A stretch of 64,000 nucleotides of DNA from the NCBI RefSeq assembly GCF_902713425.1, contig NC_081198.1, positions 20,815,188-20,879,187 on the forward strand, read 5' to 3'. Below the pieces are notes generated by a model, which worked only from the letters and a program-made list of their open reading frames with translations, was not told the origin of the DNA and did not search any database. Source of the DNA: Acipenser ruthenus. Its lineage: Eukaryota > Chordata > Actinopteri > Acipenseriformes > Acipenseridae. The translations under genes were made by a program, and so were the position numbers. Below are positions 29,901 through 38,363 of the stretch, piece after piece. The number at the start of each line of letters is the position of its first letter. Within the stretch, counting starts at the first letter, position 1.

Positions 29901-30364
29901 CCTGACACGATGACGGGTACGTTCCCCAGCAGGAGTGGACGCAGCTGTGGAAAAAATTGAACTCTTTCGTTTTGGTTAGTGGGTGCGTAGACATTGACCA
30001 GTCTGAGGGGAGTGTTGTTGTATGTCACATCCACGCTCAGAATTCTACCAGGTTCTACCTCCCTGCTGCTGCGGGAGGTAATAAATGGGTTTTTAAACAG
30101 GATACCTACTCCGTCGGCTCTGGCTATGTTGGAGCCCGACCAGAAGGAGTCCCCCAGGGTCCAACTCTCCTTCAGGTCCCTATAATCAGGGCTTGACGAA
30201 ATACCACACTCCTGCAGAAAGATGAGATCTGCTTTCAAGTTAGCTAGATAGTTTAGTACATCAAATCTTTTTTGTGTCTCCCTGATGCTCCTGACATTAA
30301 CAGACACACATATCAGGGCCATCAGGGTAGCTAACAAGAAAAGGAGTCGCTGCGTCCACCCCAT
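26921..30364 (-). CDS. K3 ORF2: APE endonuclease / reverse transcriptase
   Basis: 1147 residues, complete, same domain order as in K1. Copy-specific changes include His for Tyr near residue 320 (KYKHLNAAL), Met for Thr in GRSIMDILM near 573 and His for Arg in VVDHIIHRF near 837; none touches a catalytic residue. The ORF1 stop and ORF2 start are 5 nt apart. Confidence 0.93.
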   Translation of the reverse strand: MGWTQRLLFLLATLMALICVSVNVRSIRETQKRFDVLNYLANLKADLIFLQECGISSSPDYRDLKESWTLGDSFWSGSNIARADGVGILFKNPFITSRSSREVEPGRILSVDVTYNNTPLRLVNVYAPTNQNERVQFFPQLRPLLLGNVPVIVSGDFNCALRDVDRSRPRNDRSSRVLSSVISDFSLCDAGKDLVPPFTWVSSSGTSFSRIDLVLHTSSLTKTAVDTQAVFFSDHRLLQVTLQVPQTSQMGSGVWKLNTSLLDDPSIAAAYKSRLVEWTTLRDLFNSPIEWWEMVKMRTKGYFIAAGKRKAKERRAKYKHLNAALQRLSLLQLRGFPVSDEIAQTKLDLSVLCREEQRKVMHNAKVQKMEEDEKCTRFFFQKTREKRHLMSSMLDSRGRIVEDSEGVKKVVENFYRDLYNIKATDDTLIEWFLSQLEPDSVRDEEEEEKDPELTLEELTQAVKTMNTGKTPGPDGIPGEYYHLFWDTLKVHLAEVYRAVYREKRLGPSMRESVITLLHKKGEVKDLRNWRPISLLCVDYKILAKALMLRLQVHLPLVIGPDQACGVPGRSIMDILMLTRDILAYSRERNHPLCLFNLDQEKAFDRVSHEYMYKVMDQMKFAPGLREWVKTIYTNISTRVLVNRHLTGKISIQSGVRQGCPLSPLLYVVCIEPLLQAIRRDTNITGFQLPGSNGVQVKTTAYMDDVSLICTNTSSVPRISNILEKYCTATGAVINKSKSEVYVSKNWQVDRELSDMYPVKKDKIKILGLIFENNSSGAQSWTAAINQVRKKIGGWSTRSLTMTGRVLITKSILFPILSYVGKIFPPDRTTKKVVDHIIHRFIWGSKMERVKRATLSKADKKGGKGVPDVVQLTRVQGLTQTIKNIQALDRKVCYMNRFYFATCLRALGLCTIDNTVPYSWDPPLYYRTLRDTIYKLGLDKAKLASWEYKAVTKYLAGSQEIEKVATFSLTQSQKIWENVSHSCLSNVQKDIAWNTVHSALPTRAFMFRRGLAQVETCPYAKCRKRETPAHIFWECDVAGSVWLSVSVFLNRFADTAKMTAETVLYGPAGGITTSTAKCVWRVINVVKQILWEGRNVCVYHKQELDTITTTRRAQTLIKDFVILDIRTLGKDKACAEWRIARLQDVKME

Positions 30365-30369
30365 AGCGA

Positions 30370-32316
30370 CTATGATTGGGAGGTCGGGACACTCTTCCTA
30401 CTCTTAGCTCTACGCTTGCTTCGAGGGGGCTTGGGCTTATTTGCAACTCCCATCACCCCTGAGAAGGTACTCACTGCTGCCTCGTCCAAGAAGGCACCGT
30501 CTTTATATGCACAGTACGTGGAGTTGTTGGGGCTATTCAACTCCCCACAAGGTAAGTCTGGTGGAACTTGCTCAGGGCCCCTCGGAACGTGTGGGTCAGC
30601 TTTGTCCTGGGGGGGGGTTATGACAGACAGCATTCTTTGGCTGTTACCGTCTGTTGAATTGGAGCTGTTAGCAGACTTCTGGCTTACCGCGTCCAGGGGT
30701 ATTCCCATGTCCTCCAGTGCTGTATCTAGGAGGACCTCTAGGGGGCCCCTGGTTTTGCCCATACAAGGGAGGGGGTCAAGGATGCTTTGGAGGGAGGCCC
30801 TTCGCTTGAAGAGGGTCATTGCTACCGAGGTACTGCTGGTCAGGGAAGGTGTTGACCCCGACCTCTCCCTCGGTGCATTAGTGAACACCTCTTCTGCGAG
30901 GTGTGCTAGGGTTTGTGCCAACGACTGGGAAGGCTGGCTGGGGATGCCCTGGCTGGCTGCTACCTGCCCACTAGGCGGCAGTGTAGCCGTCCCACTCGCC
31001 TCCGTCTCTGCCTGCGAGGGCAAGACTGGGGACTTTGTGTGGACATTAGCTGGTTTTGGATCTATGGGGGCCACCTGCAACTTGCCGTCTTTGATCCTGA
31101 TCTTCTTTCTTTTCCCCCCCTCGTCTCTACCCTTTCTTTTCCCCACCCTCTGCTGGTTCTTCACTTCCTTCCCCTCCTTCTCACTCTCACTTTCACTGTC
31201 GCTTTCGCTTTCCTCCCCCACGGACTCAATCCTTATGGCGTCATAACGAGAGCCGAGGGGGAGTGCTGGCGCTGAGAGGGCCCTACTCAGGGGGGGGCCG
31301 CTGCTGGATCCGGGCTCCCTCCCTGCCTCGTGTTCTGCATCAGAGGAGCTACTGGAGGAGCTAGTGGAGTGGCTGTTGTACTCTCTCTCTGGGCTGGGGG
31401 AAGGGGTCCTCGTAAAACGGGACATGTCTCGGGGGCGGGGGGGTGAGGGGGGTGCTGGTGATGATGGTGGTGCTGGAGTCTGGGTCTTGGATACTGTTGG
31501 TGGTGATGTGGACTGATCTTTGTTACTTGCTCCCTCTTCCTGCTCAGGCCTAGGCTTGTTCGTATTTGCCTTGCTGGCTCTGGCCATGTTGGCATAGGAA
31601 GAGGGGCAGTCCTTAAACAGGTGCCCCTTCTTTCCACACAAATTGCACTGCCTCTCTTCTCTGCAGTGGCTGGTCTCGTGGGGGGCGCCGCAGTTCCTGC
31701 ACTTGACTACAGTACACGCGGCCGCCAGGTGTCCTAATTCCCCACATTTCCTGCAGAGTTTTGGCATCCCATTATAGAATACCAGCCCTCTGTTGGGCCC
31801 TAACACTATGGAGTTTGGAATGTGGCGGACGCCTCCAATGCCCGATGGATCAACATTAAGGCGTACCAGCCACTTTCTGGCTCCTGTCCAAACCCCATCT
31901 TCGTCTGTAATTTTCCTCCCTTCTGATGACACCCTCCCATAGCGGTTAAGCCATGTTGTAATATCATAGTCGCTAACAGCCTCATTGAAAAATTGGACAG
32001 TAACAACTTTCATTTCTCTGTCTGTCAGTGCATCCACACAAAATTCTTTGTATGGAGCGAGATATTTATTCTCCCCCCAAAAGGACCACATTTCTTGTAA
32101 CTTTTGGGGGTTCCTAAAACTGACCTCAAACACTTCCTTAAGCCCTGGCAATTTCACCAAACAATTCAAGTCAGAAGGGGAAAAACCCATACCCCTCTGA
32201 AGAATGGTCCGGCTGAACTCCAGTCTCGTCAGTCCTGGTTCCGTTTCATCTTGCTTGTTTCTTGTGAAGCGCACCGCATTGTGCCTCCTGGTTTCCTGGG
32301 TTGGCCGGAACGCCAT
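30370..32316 (-). CDS. K3 ORF1: gag-like CCHC protein
   Basis: 648 residues, complete with the native C-terminus. The C run at 30609-30617 has 9 bases, giving two prolines where K1 has three. It carries the RNKQDE sequence near residue 20 that K4-K6 and K0 share, and Gly for Ser in KDGKLQVAP. Three knuckles are intact. Frame, length and tail make it the best guide to the ancestral ORF1. Confidence 0.92.
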   Translation of the reverse strand: MAFRPTQETRRHNAVRFTRNKQDETEPGLTRLEFSRTILQRGMGFSPSDLNCLVKLPGLKEVFEVSFRNPQKLQEMWSFWGENKYLAPYKEFCVDALTDREMKVVTVQFFNEAVSDYDITTWLNRYGRVSSEGRKITDEDGVWTGARKWLVRLNVDPSGIGGVRHIPNSIVLGPNRGLVFYNGMPKLCRKCGELGHLAAACTVVKCRNCGAPHETSHCREERQCNLCGKKGHLFKDCPSSYANMARASKANTNKPRPEQEEGASNKDQSTSPPTVSKTQTPAPPSSPAPPSPPRPRDMSRFTRTPSPSPEREYNSHSTSSSSSSSDAEHEAGREPGSSSGPPLSRALSAPALPLGSRYDAIRIESVGEESESDSESESEKEGKEVKNQQRVGKRKGRDEGGKRKKIRIKDGKLQVAPIDPKPANVHTKSPVLPSQAETEASGTATLPPSGQVAASQGIPSQPSQSLAQTLAHLAEEVFTNAPRERSGSTPSLTSSTSVAMTLFKRRASLQSILDPLPCMGKTRGPLEVLLDTALEDMGIPLDAVSQKSANSSNSTDGNSQRMLSVITPPQDKADPHVPRGPEQVPPDLPCGELNSPNNSTYCAYKDGAFLDEAAVSTFSGVMGVANKPKPPRSKRRAKSRKSVPTSQS

Positions 32317-33053
32317 CCTTCAGCTGGCTCCTCCGATTGGGGTGGGAGAAGCCTCTGGACGTCCGGGTTGTCTCTCTCTACGGAAAAGAGACAACGTAAG
32401 CAGCAAATCTGGGCAGTTGAAGGAACTATTACTTTAGTCCCTGAGGAGATGGTCGCCTCGCAAGAGGGACCCCCTCCCCAGGTGAACGGTGTCCTTCCCT
32501 GGCGGAGTAGGGGGCGCTGCTTGGCACCGAGACCACGTAGGAAGAATCGTGGCTGTGACGCCTCCTCGGGGTCCGGGGCCGCCCTCTGCTCCTCCCAGAT
32601 GGCGCCCTCTGCTGCGCGCCTGCTGCTCTCTCGGTCTGGATCTCGATTACAATCAAGGGCTGGGGATGAGGTCGTCTAGGTCATCAAAGGGTCCTCAAAG
32701 GTCGTCTGGATGGTAGGTCCTCCTTCTCTCTAACTCCAGGAACGTCTGGAAAAGCCGGAACCGCCTGAAAAAGAAAAAAACGGGAACCGCCTGAAAAAGA
32801 AAAAACTGCTCTCAACAGTCAACAAAATCTTGAAAGACCCTCGGCCTGGATTGGGCAAGCCAAAACCAGACTGAGCATTAGTCTTCCAAAAAGTTGCCGA
32901 GCTGAAGAAAGCCAGTCAAAAATAAAAAAAATTCTGTTCCTCCTCACCCGAACAAACCTCTCACAGACCCTCGGAGGGAGCGGGCAATGCCACTACCCTC
33001 TAAGCCTTAGTCTTAGAAAGATTTATTCGAACTGAAGAGAAGCCAGAGTATAT

Positions 33054-33348
33054 GGCTGGCTAAGAAGGACCTGGCATAGGGACATGTTCCACCACACTTG
33101 TCTGGTTAGCTGCATGCTCCCAGGAAACAAACTGCTGCTGTCTACATCATCACCACATGTGAATAAAAGAAAGAAAGACAGCAAGAAAGAAAGAGAGAAA
33201 GAAAGAGAAAGAAAGAAAGAGAGAAAGAAAAAAAAAGAAGTAAAACGGCGGGAAAACTTGCATCAACACTGGCACTCTCCCTCCAGCAGGGGTAGACAAA
33301 ATGCTCACAGGAGAGATCCAGATCTGACTTTGACCAACGTTAGAGAAA
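33054..33348 (-). repeat. Partial U2 spacer joined to K3 5' end
   Basis: About 295 bp of the spacer half just downstream of U2, containing the 3' box and a short GAAA tract (about 33168-33236). It ends at the K3 5' end through the TATGGCTGGCTAAGAAGG junction. Confidence 0.85.
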
Positions 33349-33537
33349 GGTGTGCACCGTTCCCAGAGGTACTGCAATACCGGGCCGATGCGTGGAGTGG
33401 ACGGAGCAAGCCCCTGTTCCATCTCCCGATTCCAAAAATCAATTTAATATATGGTCCCCTGATAGGGGACGTATCAGATATTAAACTGATAAGAACAGAT
33501 ACTACACTTGATCTTAGCCAAAAGGCCGAGAAGCGAT
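33349..33537 (-). ncRNA. U2: U2 snRNA, full length, upstream of K3
   Basis: 189 nt with one change at nt 173 (C to U; plus strand TTCCCAGAGG), in the 3' terminal stem-loop IV, where it would turn a C-G pair into U-G. Its PSE-like element is altered at two bases (ATTCATTGGTGGGTG on the plus strand in place of ATTCAAAGGTGGGTG), which may weaken transcription. The gene survives whole next to K3 because the LINE 5' end lies beyond its 3' box. Confidence 0.93.
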
Positions 33538-34137
33538 GGCGACTTGGCCCTTGCCCGGGGCCCCCCAGCCCGGACGGCACAGGGGGATTCATTGGTGGGT
33601 GCAAAATTCCAAGCACAAGCAGACCCCCAAAAAACGGGCTGCTGCTTCCAGAGGGGAAATGTGCAATTTAAGCAGGAGGAAACAAAACAAAGCAAAAACA
33701 CACACATAACACCAAAAACAAAACATAAACTGGCGGAGTGCGTCTTACAAATAGTCATGCCAAGCTGCTATGCTGTGCAAGGTGCCTTGGGTAACTACAA
33801 CTGTGCCTCGCTGGCTGGCTGGCTTGCTAAGAAGGTCCTGGCATAGGGACATGTTCCACCACACTTGTCTGGTTAGCTGCATGCTCCCAGGAAACAACCT
33901 GCTGCTGTCTACATCATCACCACATGTGAATAAAAGAAAGAAAGACAGCAAGAAAGAAAGAGAGAAAGAAAGAGAGAAAGAGAGAAAGAAAGAGAGAAAG
34001 AAAGAAAGAGAGAAAGAAAAAAAAAGAAGTAAAACGGCGGGAAAACTTGCATCAACACTGGCACTCTCCCTCCAGCAGGGGTAGACAAAATGCTCACAGG
34101 AGAGATCCAGATCTGACTTTGACCAACGTTAGAGAAA
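33538..34137 (-). repeat. U2 repeat spacer, complete
   Basis: About 600 bp, standard plan, GAAA tract about 33932-34026. No gene. Confidence 0.85.
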
Positions 34138-34273
34138 GGTGTGCACCGTTCCCGGAGGTACTGCAATACCGGGCCGATGCGTGGAGTGGACGGAGCAAGC
34201 CCCTGTTCCATCTCCCGATTCCAAAAATCAATTTAATATATGGTCCCCTGATAGCGGACGTATCAGATATTAA
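34138..34273 (-). pseudogene. U2 snRNA 3' part with C72G, K4 3' flank
   Basis: U2 nt 54-189 joined to the K4 3' end. One change, nt 72 C to G (plus strand GATAGCGGACG), breaks a pair of stem IIa. The identical change occurs in the fragment at 63796-63931 next to K7, marking a shared origin of the two insertions. Confidence 0.9.
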
Positions 34274-34914
34274 TACTCTTTTATTGAGATTTTACATTTT
34301 TTACATTTACACCCATTCGTTTTTTCATTCATTTTACATTTCTTTTAAAGATGACATTCATGCATACAGACATACATTTTGTTTTAAAAGCATTTAAAAC
34401 ACATTTAAAAACACCAAGACAATTGTGCTTTGTACATGGTTAAAACAGACACAGATTAAAATCAACATGAAAAAAACCTGTGCTGTTTTAAAAGTGACTG
34501 GAAAAAAAGAACCATCTATAAAAAACCAGTGCTTGTGAGGGCCGGGGAGTGCTCTCTAAAAAAGTGAACATAAACCTAGATCTAAAACAGGGACAGGGGA
34601 AAAGGGACAGTGTATAGAACAGTGAGTTAAAATTCTAAAATTTTAAAACACTTAAAATGTAACTTTTAATAGTTTACATTAAAAATCTTAAAGATACATA
34701 AAACAAAACAAAACAAAATCAAATAAAACATTCAACGTAAATCAAATAAAAGTCAATAAAACTGAAACAAAAAGACTACATAAAACCAGGGCACCGTTGA
34801 AAAAACGGTCATGCCAGCTAAAAAGGGCGGAATGCTGGCATGACAAAATAAATAAAAGGCTTAGCGGTGCCCCGTAGTCCCGCTCCTAGGAGCTAGCGGT
34901 TCCAGTTTTTTCCT

Positions 34915-37900
34915 TTATTCCATCTTCACGTCCTGAAGTCCGGCGATCCTCCACTCCGCGCAGGCCTTGTCCTTCCCGAGGGTCCGGATGTCCAGAATTA
35001 CAAAGTCCTTGATAAGAGTTTGTGCCCTTCTGGTCGTGGTGATAGTGTCTAGCTCCTGCTTGTGATAGACACAGACGTTACGGCCTTCCCACAGGATCTG
35101 CTTGACAACATTGATGACACGCCAAACGCACTTAGCTGTGCTGGTATCGATTCCTCCCGCAGGCCCATAGAGCACAGTCTCAGCGGTCATCTTGGCCGTG
35201 TCAGCAAACCTGTTTAGGAAGACAGAGACAGAGAGCCAGACACTGCCAGCCACATCACACTCCCAGAAGATATGGGCTGGTGTTTCTCTCTTGCGGCACT
35301 TTGCATAGGGGCATGTTTCTACTTGGGCTAGTCCCCTCCTGAACATGAACGCTCGAGTGGGGAATGCACTGTGGACGGTGTTCCATGCTATATCCTTCTG
35401 GACATTACTGAGGCAGCTGTGAGACACATTCTCCCAGATTTTTTGGCTTTGGGTGAGGGAGAAAGTAGCTACTTTTTCAATTTCCTGGGAAGCGGCAAGA
35501 TATTTAGTTACAGCCTTGTATTCCCAGGAGGCCAATTTTGCTTTATCTAAGCCCAATTTATATATAGTGTCCCTTAAGGTTCTATAATACAATGGGGGGT
35601 CCCAGGAGTACGGCACGGTGTTATCAATAGTGCAGAGGCCCAAGGCCCTGAGACAGGTGGCAAAATAGAAACGATTCATGTAACATACCTTCCTGTCCAG
35701 GGCCTGGATGTTCTTGATAGTTTGCGTGAGCCCCTGCACTCGGGTGAGCTGCACAACGTCCGGGACCCCCTTACCTCCCTTCTTGTCGGCTTTACTCAGG
35801 GTGGCTCGCTTTACCCTCTCCATCTTGCTGCCCCAGATAAAGCGGTGGATAATGCGGTCCACCACTTTTTTGGTGGTCCTGTCTGGGGGAAAGATTTTTC
35901 CTACATAAGAGAGGATGGGGAACAGTATAGACTTGGTTATTAATACTCTACCCGTCATTGTTAAGGATCTTGTGCTCCATCCGCCAATCTTTTTACGGAC
36001 CTGGTTAATGGCCGCCGTCCAGCTCTGGGCCCCCGAGCTATTGTTCTCGAAAATGAGGCCCAGAATCTTGATTTTGTCCTTTTTGACAGGGTACATGTCC
36101 GACAGTTCCCTATCTACCTGCCAATTTTTAGACACGTAGACTTCGCTCTTGGACTTATTAATCACTGCCCCGGTCGCCGTGCAGTACTTCTCAAGGATAT
36201 TACTAATCCGAGGTACCGACGATGTGTTGGTGCAAATGAGTGACACATCGTCCATATATGCTGTTGTTTTGACCTGGACCCCGTTGGATCCAGGCAGCTG
36301 GAAACCAGTTATATTGGTATCCCTACGAATTGCCTGCAGGAGGGGTTCAATGCACACGACATATAGCAGTGGGGATAGTGGGCAACCCTGTCTGACCCCT
36401 GACTGGATAGATATTTTACCAGTCAGGTACCTGTTCACCAAGACTCGGGTACTAATGTTTGTATATATGGTTTTAACCCACTCCCTAAGTCCAGGAGCGA
36501 ATTTCATCTGGTCCATCACTTTGTACATATATTCATGGCTTACCCTATCGAACGCCTTCTCCTGGTCAAGGTTGAACAGGCAGAGGGGATGTTTCCGTTC
36601 TCTAGAATAAGCCAGAATGTCCCTTGTTAACATTAAAATATCCGTGATGGACCTCCCTGGGACGCCACAAGCCTGGTCGGGGCCAATGACCAAAGGGAGG
36701 TGTACTTGTAGCCGGAGCATCAGAGCTTTGGCTAGTATCTTGTAATCCACGCAAAGGAGGCTGATTGGGCGCCAATTCCGTAGATCTTTAACTTCCCCTT
36801 TCTTATGAAGGAGAGTAATTACACTCTCCCGCATAGAAGGGCCCAACCGCTTCTCCCTGTAGACCGCTCTGTAGACCTCCGCTAAATGGACTTTTAGCAT
36901 GTCCCAAAAAAGATGGTAATACTCACCCGGGATGCCATCTGGACCTGGCGTCTTACCGGTGTTCATGGTCTTAACCGCCTGGGTGAGCTCCTCCAGCGTG
37001 AGTTCTGGGTCCTTCTCCTCCTCCTCGTCGTCCCGCACTGAGTCAGGCTCCAACTGGCTCAGGAACCACTCTATCAGGGTGTCATCTGTAGCTTTGATGT
37101 TATATAGGTCCCTATAGAAGTTCTCTACCACTTTTTTCACTCCCTCACTATCCTCTACTATCCTCCCCCTGCTGTCGAGCATGGAGGACATCAAGTGCCG
37201 CTTCTCCCTCGTTTTCTGGAAGAAGAAGCGAGTACACTTTTCGTCTTCCTCCATTTTTTGCACTTTTGCATTGTGCATGACCTTTCGTTGTTCCTCCCTA
37301 CAAAGCACTGAAAGATCTAGCTTGGTCTGGGCTATCTCGTCGCTTACAGGGAACCCCCGAAGCTGAAGCAGGCTCAGATGCTGGAGGGCAGCATTCAGGT
37401 GTTTATATTTGGCCCTCCTTTCTTTTGCTTTCCTCTTGCCTGCTGCTATGAAATAACCCTTAGTTCTGATTTTGACCATCTCCCACCACTCTATAGGGGA
37501 GTTGAATAGGTCACGCAAAGTGGTCCACTCAACAAGCCTGCTCTTATAGGCTGCAGCTATGGAGGGGTCATCGAGTAAGGAGGTGTTTAATTTCCAAACC
37601 CCTGACCCCATCTGGGAGGTCTGAGGGACCTGCAATGTTACCTGCAGGAGCCTATGGTCAGAGAAGAAGATGGCCTGGGTGTCTACTGCTGTCTTCGTAA
37701 GGGAGCTGGTATGCAGGACGAGATCTATACGGAAGAAGGAGGTCCCAGATGAGCTCACCCAGGTAAAGGGAGGCACCAGGTCCTTACCTGCATCACACAG
37801 GGAGAAATCAGATATTACGGAGGACAAAACTCTACTAGAGCGGTCGTTGCGTGGCCTGCTCCGGTCTACGTCCCTCAGAGCACAATTGAAGTCACCTGAC

Positions 37901-38358
37901 ACGATGACGGGTACGTTCCCCAGCAGGAGTGGACGCAGCTGTGGAAAAAATTGAACTCTTTCGTTTTGGTTAGTGGGTGCGTAGACATTGACCAGTCTGA
38001 GGGGAGTGTTGTTGTATGTCACATCCACGCTCAGAATTCTACCAGGTTCTACCTCCCTGCTGCTGCGGGAGGTAATAAATGGGTTTTTAAACAGGATACC
38101 TACTCCGTCGGCTCTGGCTATGTTGGAGCCCGACCAGAAGGAGTCCCCCAGGGTCCAACTCTCCTTCAGGTCCCTATAATCAGGGCTCGACGAAATACCA
38201 CACTCCTGCAGAAAGATGAGATCTGCTTTCAAGTTAGCTAGATAGTTTAGTACATCAAATCTTTTTTGTGTCTCCCTGATGCTCCTGACATTAACAGACA
38301 CACATATCAGGGCCATCAGGGTAGCTAACAAGAAAAGGAGTCGCTGCGTCCACCCCAT
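34915..38358 (-). CDS. K4 ORF2: APE endonuclease / reverse transcriptase
   Basis: 1147 residues, complete, and the most divergent ORF2 of the window: Phe for Ser in TSFFRID (about 207), Ile for Val in TQAIFFSDH, Ile for Met at about 297, Met for Thr in FWDMLKVH, Lys for Asn in RERKHPLC, Tyr for His in NRYLTGK, Ala for Gly in YLAASQE and Phe for Leu in SAFPTR. Catalytic residues of endonuclease, YMDD and the CCHC are unchanged. The spread of conservative changes suggests an older copy or different source lineage. Confidence 0.92.
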   Translation of the reverse strand: MGWTQRLLFLLATLMALICVSVNVRSIRETQKRFDVLNYLANLKADLIFLQECGISSSPDYRDLKESWTLGDSFWSGSNIARADGVGILFKNPFITSRSSREVEPGRILSVDVTYNNTPLRLVNVYAPTNQNERVQFFPQLRPLLLGNVPVIVSGDFNCALRDVDRSRPRNDRSSRVLSSVISDFSLCDAGKDLVPPFTWVSSSGTSFFRIDLVLHTSSLTKTAVDTQAIFFSDHRLLQVTLQVPQTSQMGSGVWKLNTSLLDDPSIAAAYKSRLVEWTTLRDLFNSPIEWWEMVKIRTKGYFIAAGKRKAKERRAKYKHLNAALQHLSLLQLRGFPVSDEIAQTKLDLSVLCREEQRKVMHNAKVQKMEEDEKCTRFFFQKTREKRHLMSSMLDSRGRIVEDSEGVKKVVENFYRDLYNIKATDDTLIEWFLSQLEPDSVRDDEEEEKDPELTLEELTQAVKTMNTGKTPGPDGIPGEYYHLFWDMLKVHLAEVYRAVYREKRLGPSMRESVITLLHKKGEVKDLRNWRPISLLCVDYKILAKALMLRLQVHLPLVIGPDQACGVPGRSITDILMLTRDILAYSRERKHPLCLFNLDQEKAFDRVSHEYMYKVMDQMKFAPGLREWVKTIYTNISTRVLVNRYLTGKISIQSGVRQGCPLSPLLYVVCIEPLLQAIRRDTNITGFQLPGSNGVQVKTTAYMDDVSLICTNTSSVPRISNILEKYCTATGAVINKSKSEVYVSKNWQVDRELSDMYPVKKDKIKILGLIFENNSSGAQSWTAAINQVRKKIGGWSTRSLTMTGRVLITKSILFPILSYVGKIFPPDRTTKKVVDRIIHRFIWGSKMERVKRATLSKADKKGGKGVPDVVQLTRVQGLTQTIKNIQALDRKVCYMNRFYFATCLRALGLCTIDNTVPYSWDPPLYYRTLRDTIYKLGLDKAKLASWEYKAVTKYLAASQEIEKVATFSLTQSQKIWENVSHSCLSNVQKDIAWNTVHSAFPTRAFMFRRGLAQVETCPYAKCRKRETPAHIFWECDVAGSVWLSVSVFLNRFADTAKMTAETVLYGPAGGIDTSTAKCVWRVINVVKQILWEGRNVCVYHKQELDTITTTRRAQTLIKDFVILDIRTLGKDKACAEWRIAGLQDVKME

Positions 38359-38363
38359 AGCGA

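Larger units (their letters stand above)
26274..33053 (-). mobile_element. K3: complete Keno-like LINE, both ORFs intact
   Basis: The best reference copy, about 6.78 kb: 3' UTR 26274-26920, ORF2 26921-30364, ORF1 30370-32316, full 5' UTR 32317-33053 (737 nt). The 5' UTR includes two tandem copies of a GGAACCGCCTGAAAAAGAAA-type unit (about 32757-32806). The 5' end joins the U2 spacer about 295 bp beyond the 3' end of a complete U2 gene (33349-33537), while the 3' end joins U2 nt 54. Both frames are open and all motifs present, so this copy looks able to move. U2 promoter transcription upstream would normally stop at the U2 3' box, so it probably needs its own 5' UTR promoter. Confidence 0.9.
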
